Shown one piece after another: positions 12,301 through 25,110 of a DNA stretch of 64,000 nt; within the stretch, counting starts at the first letter, position 1; each line of letters begins with the position of its first letter. A program made the position numbers and the translations under genes. The DNA is taken from positions 1 to 64,000 of the forward strand of contig JAOVFP010000010.1 in NCBI GenBank assembly GCA_025738555.1, in the 5' to 3' direction. A model generated the notes under the pieces. That model saw only the letters and a list, made by a program, of their open reading frames with translations. It was not told where the DNA came from and did no database searches. The stretch is from Cyathus striatus (lineage: Eukaryota; Basidiomycota; Agaricomycetes; Agaricales; Nidulariaceae).

Positions 12301-15300
12301 GCTGCATAGTGCCAATTACTAGCGCCTCCCACTTGGATATTTGAATTTTGACAAATTTCAAGAGCCAGACTCTCCTATGCATGAATATGAGTGAATATGG
12401 CGGGCGACGAGGGTCAGGGGGTGGATTCCATAAGGCGTTACATAACTGCAGATCTATTTCTACCGCCGACAAAGCTGCGCAGATTATTGTGGGCCCTAAA
12501 CGGGTTCGGTGAGCCACAGTGGTTCACGGGTTGTCTGATCCCGACCTCCCGCACCACCTGTTTTCGGGGTCCCAGCTAAGCCGCTTAGTGCCGTCATGCC
12601 TCATGTCCGCTCAGAAGTTACCAAATCGAGCAAGACCAGGGCGCTCCCAGTTCACGCCCATCACTTGCCTGACGGGTGTTACGAACGCGAACGCCGTGAC
12701 GGAAATGTTCAGAAGGCGGGGATTGATTATCAGATTCGGACCAATTTTATTTTCCCACAACTTCGCAAATATAAGATGATGCGTGCCCATGGAGTATTCC
12801 CACGCCCTTGCCTCCCTCCTCCCGCCGCATGCTCCGCGGTTACTGGACGTCTATTCTTGGTATGCTCCTCCCTTCTCGGTGGAACATTCGATGATTCATC
12901 CCATTGCAGTGTTCACTTCTCCCGAAAATAGGCTGTGCTTGTGGGTCTATCCTCACCTCGTTCCTCGACTTAACACTCCAGCAACGACTTAAATCTTCAA
13001 ACTCTACATGTCCACGAAAATCGTATGTTGTTCTATTCCGTGCTGTCTTTCATTGAAAATCATGTTCGTCACAGGAACTACTTTAAGCTTCGACTTCATC
13101 AATGTCATGCAGACACGCAAGCACATGGGGTTTCAGGGCGCACTCAACTGACAGCTCACAGGCGTCCCAGTTCCATTAATGATGACACCACTAGTATCAC
13201 CTTATCGCTCGTCTTACGCTTTTTTCTACTTACCTCATGTTCATCTTGCACTCGTGAACACTTCGCTTAGCTCACTGGTGGCGCTCTGCCTCTCTGCGTC
13301 CGCACCATCTTTGGATTGAAGCGCTCCATGGCGGGTTATAGCAGGCATTGACTCTCCCTTCTTTGAGGTAGCCCACTCCAGGACTCTTGGGGGCGTCCTA
13401 CTGTGGTTAAACAGTGGAACTAACATCGTTTTTATCAATGCAACACGTTCGTCAAGGAGCTCTTATATTTCTTGAATCACCCGGATCTCGTTCGGATGGA
13501 GGCGGAAGAATTGTTCTTCTCGTCGGAATGCTCATTCATCCTTATCTAGGCAGTACCTTGGGCTTCTGAGCAAGCCACCTGCCGAACATAGGATGCGCGT
13601 CTGTACTATGTCGCCAACCGATCCGAGACGGACTCGTCTGCCGTAACTTTGAAACCTTACCCCACGGGACTGCAGAATCAACTTGCCGCAAGAACAAAGT
13701 TATCTACTGGCATGTACGCTCAACTTGATCAAGAACAGCCTCGGAGCAGAGTTCCGAGAGGGCGTTCTAGCTATCTGGAGATGTCATGCTCTTCATTTCC
13801 TGCTCGCCTCATGATCTCAGCAAGGTAAGGCGCACCTGGAACAGGAATGAGCTCTCCCTAGTAAAGTGGCAGAAGTCTGAAAGATGAAAGGCTCTAGTGG
13901 TTCGCACACTATCGATGAACGGGATCCAGACTTCTCTTTGCATGTGCCATCGATAGACAGCGACTGTACGTTCTCCTCGCAGGATGCTTTGTCTCTGACA
14001 ATCTTTATATTATCAATGATAATAAATACTACTTTGTGAGTTTATGGTTTGATCTATTGCGGAACGGAGTTTGAAGAACGCTCTTTTCTTGGCTTCTGAG
14101 GATGCGGATGTGGGTATCTTCGAATCGTCGAGGCAATAATATTACAACTTCCACGAATTACTGACAATTCGTTACAATATTTTACTCAAGATCGGCTACA
14201 GTACGGACGGTTAGTATCACCTAATAACCGGGCTTTCTTGCTTACTGTACCGTACCGCATCGGTGAGAACGAACCACATGTTTTATGATCGACTTTTACT
14301 CTAGGTCGACAGCAACCATCACCTATTTACAGACGTGAGTGTGATAATCCTCGAACATTCAATTTGCTCAAATGTGCGCCTTCTTTGGAAACCGTGGGCC
14401 GAAATCGAGAATTCCTGCTCACGATAGACTGCCCGGCTGTACAAATTTGATAGCTGAGGCCTCGCGGGATTAACTTCCATGAATAGAATTTATATCGCTG
14501 CCGTACGAAGTTGGATGCAGAAGCTGTAATTCTTTGGCTACTTGAATGTCATCATTCTTCTCAGTCCCATGACGCGGTACGCTGCCCTTCTCTCACCTAA
14601 ATTTCAGTGCCTATTCCAATATTTTGTGCGGATTTATAATACCGGCTATAGATCGTCGTTGTTGCGCATGCCGACCCTCTAAAGTCGCGAATGGAGAATC
14701 TCCCAAGTCATCTCAAGTCCCCGACGGCTGGAACTTGGGAACTTTGTATCCCTGATGCCATAGTCCTCGACAAGGACTAGCCAATGCTATCGATGATCAT
14801 GATGGAATACTAAGGGTCCACTTATTAATTCAAAACTCACTCCGGGTGACCAATACCGCAGTGTCCAATAATACATGGGAATGATTCAAACGCATCTTTC
14901 CTCGTGGAATCTTCATGTCGGCGGAGGGCCGCATCGCCTATTTCTCATGCTGACCTTGCTCTTTTCATCTATACGCCTTTACACCCGCAGCAGAGATAGT
15001 TTCATAATTCTATGCAGACGTAGCTAATGGCGTCACTTCCAATGCGATTTTGTAGGTGTCTTGAGTGCTTAAAGATTGCACCAGTAAGTGGGAACTTGGC
15101 CGACGGCGGCGGATCGAGAGAAGGGACCTCTGGCACCAAGTCAGCGTGCTTAGAAAACGGGTACAAGAATTCTTTCATAGGCCCAAGGAGAGGGTTAATA
15201 GTCTGATCCCACAATAGCTGAACTAGATGCAAGCATAGCTACCTAGTTTTGTTTAGGACAGAAGCACCGCCGGAACCAAGATATTGTAATTCCTCGGACT

Positions 15301-17280
15301 ACTACCGCAGTACTAAGGCATTATATTTTTCGGATTCTTTGGATCCACCTATGGCGAAAATCATACATATGAGGTCGATTGGCTTTAGAGACACTAGGAA
15401 GAGATGCAGGCATAGACAGGACCAAACATATTTGGCCATAACTATTAGCCGTCCAACAGCCACAATTGCGGGCGGAAGTTCACAAATCTGACTGGTGCTG
15501 ATTTAGCGTCAGCGATAGGTTTTGAATAAGGATTGGCTTATCCTCTTTCTGGGGTTCATAACACTTGAAGAGGATAGATGTAATGTATTACTGTAGTTTA
15601 GTACCGAAGAAAAAGACGGGTACCGCCTTTGCAAGTCGGACGAAAACCGATAGGTGCACCAAGTGGTCGTCATGTCCACATATGTCGCCACCCGTGATCA
15701 CCATGCATTACGGCAACAATGCAGAAAGCATGAACCACGTAGTAATCATATAGCATATGGAGAATGAAGTCAAACCGTAGAATAAAAGCTACTACTTTGT
15801 TTGACGACGCTACCCAGCTACCCCTCTATGAAGTCAGCGGCTTAGGGCTTATTGGACAAGCATTCGTGCTGCTGCTCGAGCTTAATCTCTCCATACGTCA
15901 TACCAGAATGCAATTCAACTATTCATTGCTAGGTTCTGAGTGCAGTGAAAACTGTATTGTAAGCCTACAGACAGTGAGTTGTGATAGGAGTGGCCTCATG
16001 GCGGCCAACCAGAAATGGTCATACCAGCCTCGTATCATCTCGAGGACTTTCCGCGGAGATGGATCATGAATATTCAATTCGGTTGACAGTTTCAGTGTAC
16101 TTAAAGAGAAGATAGGAGGTCGGCCACTGCGCCGGAAGATCAGCCCACAAGCCACAACTATGAGATATAAGCCAAAATGTTCAGCCGAGGAACCCCCGTT
16201 GAATTCTGCGAGACAGTATCAACAAAGTATAACTACGTAGACGAGCTTGTACCTTCCCGAATGATCCTCGCGTCCAGAAATGACTGAGCCGCAATGTTCT
16301 CGAGGACTCGGTATCTGTCAGACAAGAGGCGCAAGGACGTATCTGTAATAGAGGTTTTTATCTCCAGACGAGGCACTTTTAGAGTGTAATAACTGTACCT
16401 GCATGGCGTATACATTTCAATAAACGCTACGCATGTTATGATAACATGGGTAATGCCATATAACATGGACCCATGACCGCGACTCCACAAACCGCCGATT
16501 CAAAATTTAGAGTCGCCGGGCGACTTAATGGGGATTGACAATGCGGCGTATCCTGGCGTATCTGAATTGTAGAATTTTTAGTGAACATCTGGTAACTTGT
16601 TCTGGAGAAATGTAGACTAGAAAGCGGAATGACTCCATGCAGAATCCACGTCTAGTAATAATTCGATTGGTAATGATCAAAGAAAAATCTTCGTGCCAGT
16701 GCACTGCAGCAAAAGAGTAAATGTCAAGGGCCAAAGCCTAAATGTAAAAGACAGAACGATAGATCAGGTACCGTCGCAGAAAAGGAAACACAATCGCTCA
16801 CGACAGGAAGAAATTCGGGAGAAAAATGAATGAATACAAAATTTGGCACGTTGTCGTTAGAATTTGCAACCTGGTGTTCGGTCAATACTTCAGTGTCCAT
16901 GAGAACCAGGGCGTTCTTGGCGAAAATGTCAATGTTGCTCTGTGTATCGAAGGTTCAGAAAAGTGATCAATCATACTGGCAACGAAAAAGAGATAAAAGC
17001 GCATCATTGCTTCATTCATATATCCACTCATACACGGTGAATTCGAGGTACCATCGTATCGTGATGATATAAAGATTTAATCGTCGCTTTTCAATAAAGT
17101 TGCCGGAAACAAATGGATAGTCACCTTTCACGGCTAAATGTGGCCGATAATATCTATGTACATAGACGGGTTGAATAAGTGAGGTACCGGATAAATTGAC
17201 TGGATTGTAGAGGAAAGAATATGTTACCCCGTTCACGATGAAGACGGGTGGTCGATCCTAAATGCGCGTTTGATTAAGGT
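9361..17280. other. Gene-poor subtelomeric region with no recognisable gene
   Basis: About 8 kb without a convincing coding region, RNA gene or repeat. The most coding-like piece is a minus-strand open frame at 10,706-10,972 (88 codons, charged, with an RSRRKLSGTELESLLRS segment), but no start, intron or homologue is evident, so it is not annotated as a gene. A second minus-strand frame at 17,012-17,236 has an ordinary amino-acid mix and borders the diverged tandem repeat that follows. Degraded genes are likely here but cannot be named. Confidence 0.4.
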
Positions 17281-18720
17281 GCCTAAATGAGCATGGTTCA
17301 CGCACGTGTCCATTTATATGTATCAGCGCTTCTTGCTTTAAAAAAAATCAAAATCAAGGGGTTGTCAACCTGTATAAAAAGGGATAACTGGACAGTAAAG
17401 GACAAGAACATATTTGGTGAACTTCTATACAGGAACCTTCGATCAGAGCAGTGTAGATCTACGTACCTTATGAGAAAACCTGTTGTTTCTCATCTTTGCA
17501 AATAGGCGTTAATATACAAGCGCGCAATAGGAAGATCGGCACGAATGCAGAACTAATACATTTATGCGGGGTATAGGTAAATGAGTCATAGCCATTAACG
17601 CACCGGGGCCATCTTGGTCCCACTAAAGGCTAAAAAGGTTTCGGGGGGTTCGACCTGTCGGATGAAATAACCGGATTGCAAATAAAGAACGTGTTGGAGA
17701 ACTTCCATAAAGAACTCAAGCGTACCTAATGAGAGAATTTGAATATAGTGCACACTGCACGCACATGTCGATCTAACGACGTTTCTCAACTTTCCCAATA
17801 AGCGCTATTAATCAAGCGCTCGTCGGGAAGAACAGCAATGATGTGAAATATCGTATTCCTATGTATATAGATATGATTAGTAGACCCATACATTTAGAAG
17901 ACACATAACGTACGTAGGGCGCCTTCATCTTACTAACAGGCAAAGAATCTTCGGGTTGTCGAGCTGTGAAATAACTGGAACATATTGTTGACTTTGATAT
18001 TGATTAGATGGTAGTATACCTGATAAGATAACAGTTTCATGGTATACAGTTCACGTACGTATCTTGAATGTACTGGCGTATTCCGTCAGTATTTCCCCAT
18101 CTTTACAACTAAACCAAAAATAAACGTTCTTAATCTAGTGCGTTTACGTTCCGGCTATGGTGTGAATATAAAGTATTAGTAGAACCAATATATTTCGGTG
18201 GGGTATAAATGATTCATGGCTCACTGACAGGAAGACGCCTTCATTTTACTAAACGCTAATAACAGCTTTCTGATTATTGAATTGCGTGGGATGGAATAGC
18301 TGCATAGATTGTGAAAGAACAAAACATGTCGGTGACCTTCGAAAGAAAGAGGGTAGGTTTCATGACGCGCGAGCGCCTGTGTGTACGTGGGATAATAAAC
18401 GATTCATGACTCACTGAGAGGAAAATGCCGAATAACAGCTTTCGAGTTATGGAATTGTATGAGAATAACTAGATTGTGAATGAACAAAACATGTTAGTGA
18501 CCTTCGAAAGAGAGAACTCACGAGCGCTTATGTGCACGTTGGGAGCACGTGTGGATCTACCGGCGCTTCTCGTCATCATATCACCAGATAAACGCCATAG
18601 TCTGAAATCAAGCACACGTCGATAAAAACCGCGACTCCCAGAGTGTGAAGTATTATGATCTTGTATAGACACGGTTAGTAGAACCATAGGTAGGGTACAT
18701 AGAAATGAATCATGATGCAC
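17281..18720. repeat. Diverged tandem repeat, unit about 300-350 bp
   Basis: A degenerate block recurs near 17,547, 17,879, 18,179 and 18,676. Its anchor reads roughly AGAACCAATACATTT, then GGGGTATA, then AATGATTCAT and a GCTCACTGA-type segment. A second anchor, AGATTGTGAA followed by GAACAAAACATGT and GTGACCTTCGAAAGA, occurs near 18,305 and 18,472. The units have many substitutions and indels, so the array is old. On the minus strand some units keep short readable stretches (17,595-17,798 encodes 67 codons ending in LAFSGTKMAP, with a weaker echo near 18,250), which suggests the unit once carried an exon. No known family is recognised. Confidence 0.5.
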
Positions 18721-20160
18721 CTGCTAGTGTTGAGTTTTCGGGATATCGAACGTTGCTGATGATACACATCACTTGGTACAAATGAACCTCGTGCGTGGCT
18801 CAGTGGGAGTTGCAAGGACAGAACAAAGTCCCAAGTAGGCATCTCCATTATAAGTCGGTCTACAAAGAAAGAATGGAATGGAAGTGACCATAGTAGTAGA
18901 ATACAAAGTGCAAAGATGGTTATCAATCTCAGAGAGCGCAGTAGAGAAGAGCGTGTTCTAAGCAAGGGAGGGAAGGACGGAGGTAAGCAATTAGTTACCA
19001 CGAGCTGTGAGATAATTGGAGAAGGCGTGTGTGATAGGTGCGTATGAATAGCTTCAAGTGCACGGTGGAATTGGCTGTTCGGCCACTGAGTACTGAGGTT
19101 CCAAGTAAACGTGTATCAGCCACAGTGACATGCAGCGAAATAACTGAATGCATGCCGCCCAGTGTGCGTGGCCTGAGTGCTATGCAAAGCGCCAAACGTC
19201 AGTTTGCGTACTCGAGCGCAAGATGACGAAATTGGACTAGTCACTAGCGCGATAGGCCGGGAGCTCTGCTCGGAAGAGAAGAAGTGTGCGCTGCAAGTCA
19301 AGTTACGAGTCAAAAAGCAAAATTTTGCTCTGGCTCTTCTTTCACTATCACACCACAATTTATAGCTGGACAACAAGTAAAAAGACCAGACCAGAGAAAA
19401 CAGAAGAAGAGCTGGGAAGAGGATGCTCTTCGGCTAAATGTATTTGTCCATCAAGGCACGTGACAGAATTTGAAATGTTTCCATTTATAGCTTTACCAGG
19501 GATGATAAGGGGACGGTGACAGATTGGGTAAGGTGGTTGTCGGGGTTTGACTAGGTCGCTGGGGGGAGGCAAGGCAAGGACGTGATGGCACCCCCGCTGC
19601 TTATCCATTACCACTACTCAACGTAGCCATCCCAACTCATATACCTCGCATCGACTAGCAAATTAATACCACCCCCTGCATTTATTTAGTTCCAATCAGC
19701 CATTTGTATTACCTTCCGGATTCTCGCGCCTGGCATTCAGTTGCTTCAAGGCCCAAACGGACTGACTCATTCTCCCCTATCACATTCAATCACTCTCAAC
19801 ACCCAACCACCACCTGCGCATACACCCACCCACGCATACATCCATCCACGCATACACCCACCCTCTCCAAGGACATTCTAGAGCTTTCATGCCCCCAGAT
19901 CCAACCGCAATGGAAGGAACAAAGACACCCAACCCAACGACTCCCACTCCCACTCCCAGCCACTCTCCCCGCCCACACAGCTCCCCACGCCCCTCCCAGA
20001 CGAGAGCCTGACATCCTCTCCAGCCCAACAGGCACAGACACTACGACAAGACGACTCCCTATCCCGCTTGATAGACGTAGACTACGACACTCCAACTGAC
20101 GACTTCAGAGCTGCCCACGCTGACTTTTACGCTGCCCATGATCTCGGGAACGCCGCATAC
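18721..20160. other. Intergenic region upstream of the BCAS3-domain gene
   Basis: 18,721-19,680 holds nothing supportable; a 108-codon minus-strand frame at 18,675-19,001 has one hydrophobic stretch but no other support. From about 19,760 to 20,060 the plus strand is C/T-rich and includes an imperfect CCACGCATACAYCCAYC tandem repeat near 19,810-19,865, a likely leader or promoter of the next gene. An ATG at 19,889 opens a 36-codon frame in a different register from that gene and could be an upstream ORF. Confidence 0.45.
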
Positions 20161-23100
20161 ATGCATGATTCTGATTCTGACGAACAGGGGGTGCAGGAGG
20201 GAGAGGAGGAGGGGGAGAGAATAGAACCATTGACGTATCGCTCTCCGCCATTCAGGGAGGCACAGCTCGCAGAGTCACTTACGAGTCTCGCACTAGCACG
20301 CCATGGCGAAGCAGAAGCAGAACAAAGGGATGAAAGCGCACCACTACCTATTCCCCCGCCCAGGACAGCAACAGCAACAGCAATGCCAGCACCCATGCGT
20401 CCCATGCACTTCCAACCACCGCGCTCGCCATCCCAAGCTTCCTCAGCCTCAGCAGCAGCCTCCCCACCAAGGCACACACGAGCTTTATCCCCACGCACGA
20501 GGAAAGAATACGACTTCATGCCGACCCAGTCTCCCCCTTACTTTCCCCCTTCATCAACGTCACCGCATTCAACCTTTCCTCCGCAACAGGGGACACGTCA
20601 GGCAGAGAATAATATCCCACCCGCACTTTCCTGGCTTCCACGTCCAGTGTCTGATTTACCAGGTCATGTCATAGCTCCCGTTCTCCAAAGGTTCACCTTC
20701 ATATTATATTCTCTATTCAAGCGTACTAACTCACACATCAAGCAGACCATCCTCAACACTGCACCGCGTAACGCGCAGTCTGCGTGAATACGTTCCATCC
20801 ATGGGGCCAATTTCAATTCCAACAGTGGCACCCTCCAAACCGCTTCTCTCTACGCCATTAAGCTTTGGGACGTTCACCAGCAGGGGAGGGGAGAGCGGAG
20901 CTATAGGGGAAGGGCAGTATATGGAGTACGGGGCTACAGGCAGGTATGGGTATCCCCAGGGGCAGGGGCACATGCAAGGGCAGCGGACCTGGGAAGAGGG
21001 GAGTGCGTATGGCGGGGGGTATGTACGTGGTGAGGAGGGTGCAACCCACAGAACTCAAGCAGGGGAACCTTCACGAGCGATAGATGCAGTTTCTGCTTCT
21101 TCCAGTGCTTTTGAGGTACCCCAGTGGTCACGGTTCCAACGCGTATCAGACCGGTCAGCATCTTCCCTCTTTCTCTCATTTCACTCACTGAGCACTTTCT
21201 AAGCAGCTTGCTCCTGGTCCTAGGATACCGCTCGGGCCTAGGCATATGGGACTGCACAAACCTCAAACAAGTCACTGAGATTCTGAACATTAACCACTTT
21301 GATGGGATTCTCGGGTCAACGTCAGGAGCGCGTCATGCAAGATTGAGAGCTGCTCATGCTGCTGTCTTGCCCCCTCCAGACGCGAGATCGCTTAGAGCTG
21401 CTGGGTTGAAGGAGGATCCGATGGCTGGGGATCGGCCTCTTGTTGGGATTTTGTAAGTACCGTTTTTGATGAGGTGAATTTAGGTTAATGTTGTTGTAGA
21501 CTTGAGTCGGAGGCAAGAGACGGCTCAACGTTCCTTATCTATTCGCTGCGCAGAAACGCCCCTGTGAAGACTGTTCCTTTTCCGGGGCGTGCTGATACAT
21601 TTATGCCTGATGCAACTTGCATTGTAATTGTACGTGCCTATTCCAACTCGCCCTACTCTCCCTAACACTCAGCAGAGTACGACTCGTCCGCCTACGCTAT
21701 ATATACTCACATCTACAACATTCGACATTGTATATTCCATTGATTCATCGTCACTCCTTCCCTTCACGCATTCAACATCAAGTAATAAATCACCAAACGA
21801 ATTATCTATATCAACCTTAACTAACACATTTAACAATATCAATAACCCTGTATCAGTAGTTCCCGGACTCGATTTAGATGGTTCTCATACTTCCCCACCT
21901 GCGGAGCCAGCTCCCATCTTCACCCTCAAAGGGCGTTTCCTCGCCTATGCGTCTGCAGCAGCCTCAACGCCCGCCTCTGATTCATCTCTCCACGGAGCAG
22001 CCAACAGATCACCTACGTTCACGCTCCCCCTCGGACAGGGGATCACGCTTACGCAAAGCGATATTGGGAATGCCGCGTGGAAGGTTGGTGGGAGCATGTT
22101 GAGTGGAATGAAGACATTAGGCGGGATGGCGCTCGACGCGGCGAAGAATAAGCTTGCCGGGGAAGTTCCCCCAGCTTCTTCTGGTAGTACCTCTGGACCC
22201 GGGGGCTTAGTATCCATCGCTGGTCGTGTCTTTTCACGCAGTGCGCCGGCCGCTGCTAGTTATACACCTGGAACCAAGGAGCGGAGGTACTCGAACGCTT
22301 CTGCTGTCCCACAAGATGCGTGTCTGGTCAATTCGGAGCAGGATCACGATCAACCCAAGACACTGGCCCCGCATACGACGACGAGACTCGATGATGGGTT
22401 TCATGTCACCGTTCTGGATCTGGGGCCGCTACTTTCAGGTGCGGCGGCGGCTCCCTGGAAGATCTCAACTTTCAAAGCGGCGTTGAAGAGTCGCGTTTCG
22501 TTCTTGCGGTTCTCGGCGGATGGATGTCAGCTTGCTGTTGTCCCTGAGCACGGGCATGATTGTAGAGTGTATGCGCTGAGGCCTACCCCTGTGCTTGGAG
22601 CCGAACGCGAGGTCGAGGGTACTGATGCTCGTGATACTGCTGGTGATAAGGGGTCTGCACTATCCGCTGCGAGGACGAAGAATGAAGCAGCGTGGCGATT
22701 GTATACGCTTCATCGGGGCGTGTCACCTGCGGCTATCGAAGCTGTCGACTGGACTGACGATGGACGTTGGGTGGCCATTGGCAGCAATCATCGCACGATA
22801 CACATGTTTGCTGTTAACCCCTATGGAGGTCCACCTGATGTTCGGAGTCACATTGAGGGGAGGGTAAAGAATTCGGATGTATTGGTATGCTTCTTCTTTC
22901 TCCTTAACCTTTTGAATTGATTAATGGTTGGTTGGATTTGCAGCAGCCTTTTGGTACGGATGTATCGAGGGCAGTGAAGATCCACATTAAGAATCCCAGC
23001 GATGGTGGTGGACACGGCAGGGTACCACTTGCGTTCACATTCATTAGTTCGTCTGACGCTACGTACCCAACACATGTTACTTCCACACCCGATCTTTCGA

Positions 23101-24362
23101 ACTCTCCCCCGCTTTCTCGCCGTAGCGGATGTCAGGATGTTCTGGTGTTCGATCCCGTCCCCGGGAAGCTTTCGTTATATCGCGTGACGGTGACGGAACG
23201 TACGAGGGATCAAGGGCTCTCCCTATCTGGGCCGCTATCAAGCCTCGGAAGACCAAGTATCTCCCTTCCTGGGGTGGGGGGAGGCGGACAATTGAGCGTT
23301 TCTCCGTCGACACCGACTGCTGCTGCGTTGACGGAACTGTCATGCGAAGCACAGGTTGCTGCGTTCTGGCATGTACGACGTCAGAGGAATTGGACGGAAG
23401 TTGCTTATCCCTGGTCTGTTGTCTCTCCATACGCTCAGGGGTCATTACCATCACCCCCGGGAAACTTCTCTGACGTAAAGTGAGTATTTCGTGTATTGGT
23501 TATGCTGCTGTGCTGACGCGGATCATCCCTTAGCTGGCTCGCGGAGGCAGAGTTGTGGACACACTCTCGATCGGACAAAGTGCTTCCTCGATCCATTTAT
23601 GCTTCCCATCGCTTCATGTTCTACACTTTGGGAGAAGATTACCACGCATTGATGCGACGGTGGCATTTCAACATTACGGGTCAGAGAATTGAAGTGAGGA
23701 AGGAAGTCGAAGTCAGCGCACATGGTATAGGCGTCGGAGAGAACTTTGTCTCCAACTTCTCTCCCATGCATTCAACCTTCATCGAGAACCCACTGGCTTC
23801 GGCACTCGAAGCTGAGCTGCAGTACACCAACCCGCATGCGGTTCTCCCGATGTACCCCAATGGCTCGCTTGGCTCGAAGCCGAGGTCTTTCAGCAATTCG
23901 ATACCTATCCGTGCTACCGTTGCGGGAATTGGAGATGGAGTCACTGAGGGTATAGGCCGTTTCCGCAGGAAGGTTAGGTCTCCCCAATTCCGGGCTCGTT
24001 CGGACGAGAGCTCGCCATCTGTTCCGCTCGAATTTGAAGAGGACGACGCGCATTTTCCGTATTATGATGCCCTTGACATCCCCCGCAGTAAGGGCGACGA
24101 CTCTAGTGCTTATAGAGCCGAGGGCAGTGCTGATTCCGCACCGTCTATTGCCATCTCAACGCCTTCAACTGCACCGCGGGAGGAAGGTCTTGTAGAGATG
24201 GCAGAAGACGATCTTGACTACGGATGGGAGAAGCAGGATCAGCAGGCTATTGACGATGCTGAGCGCTTCGATGATATCTCTGTTGTTGGATTCTTGGATG
24301 AGGAGCAGGCATCGATGAGGCAGGCAGTGCAGAATAAGGTGAAGAGGCGAAAGAAGAAGTAG
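20161..24362 (+). CDS. BCAS3-domain WD-repeat protein (1,295 aa, 7 exons)
   Basis: Exons 20,161-20,690, 20,746-21,153, 21,207-21,452, 21,500-21,629, 21,676-22,884, 22,944-23,479 and 23,534-24,362 sum to 3,888 nt. Intron 1 has a textbook GTACTAAC branch point before its CAG. After a disordered Pro/Ser-rich N terminus comes LLLVLGYRSGLGIWDCTNL, then a WD-like region (FLRFSADGCQLAVV; WTDDGRWVAIGSNHRTIHMF; NPYGGPPDVRSH) typical of the fungal BCAS3 family, and a C-terminal BCAS3 domain around SIYASHRFMFYTLGEDYHAL. Human BCAS3 binds PI3P and acts with PHAF1 at phagophores; fungal members are thought to act in autophagy or vesicle traffic, so that role is by family only. The frame stays open upstream to 19,882 without an ATG, and those codons look coding-like, so the true N terminus may be longer or the sequence may hold an indel. 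The tail is basic (KVKRRKKK). Confidence 0.85.
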
Positions 24363-25110
24363 GCGTCACAGCCTTCTTTTAACTTAGCTTACTTCGAATT
24401 TCTTGTACTATAGCGGCAGCACGTTTGGTGTCAATATTTAATGCGTGCTGGATGGTTAATATTCCTACAGTATCAAGTACGAGTACTACAGAATTAAACC
24501 AGTTCCGAATGACGGCAGCTTTCAGTCAGCGCTGACTAATACCACCCCTGAACAGAGGAAGTGCGATTTATATCTTTGACGTCGTTCTACGTGGTTGGCC
24601 AGCCAGACACAGAGATATTTGCCACTGTACCGCCCCACATACTTGCTCCAAAATACTGCGCTATTAGTGTCCTAGCTATCTTTGCATCGACGTTGCTCAG
24701 AAATAGAACTGTCACATTCACCTCCATTACGTTGCTCAAGTGTTCTTAGAAACTTCCAAGCCGGCTACACATGCTGGCAGTCCACGCAATTCCTCGTCAC
24801 GAATTATCTCTTGCGAGCACATGACCATAGTCTATGAGAAGACACATCAGTTTTTGGAAAAACATCGGGAGCGGGAGGGCGCAACATCGGGCTGAGCGGG
24901 CCGTCAACGCTTCGCTACTCTTCGAAATCAATAGATCGAGCTGGTACCTGAGAAAATCTTCATTCTCGAGTTCATTTTTATCAACAGAGCCCGAGGATAT
25001 CAGCATGATCTATGTGCGGTGAATAATCGGCTTCCCCGACGTAGCGTTGTACATAAGAAAGCACACAACATATTTTTCATCCAAGAAATTCGCGGTTTCC
25101 TTCTCGCAAC
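24363..25110. other. Intergenic spacer between BCAS3-domain and SGNH genes
   Basis: About 750 bases with no open frame of note and no repeat. It should hold the 3' end of the upstream transcript and the promoter of the SGNH hydrolase gene; no clear TATA box or terminator can be singled out. Confidence 0.4.
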
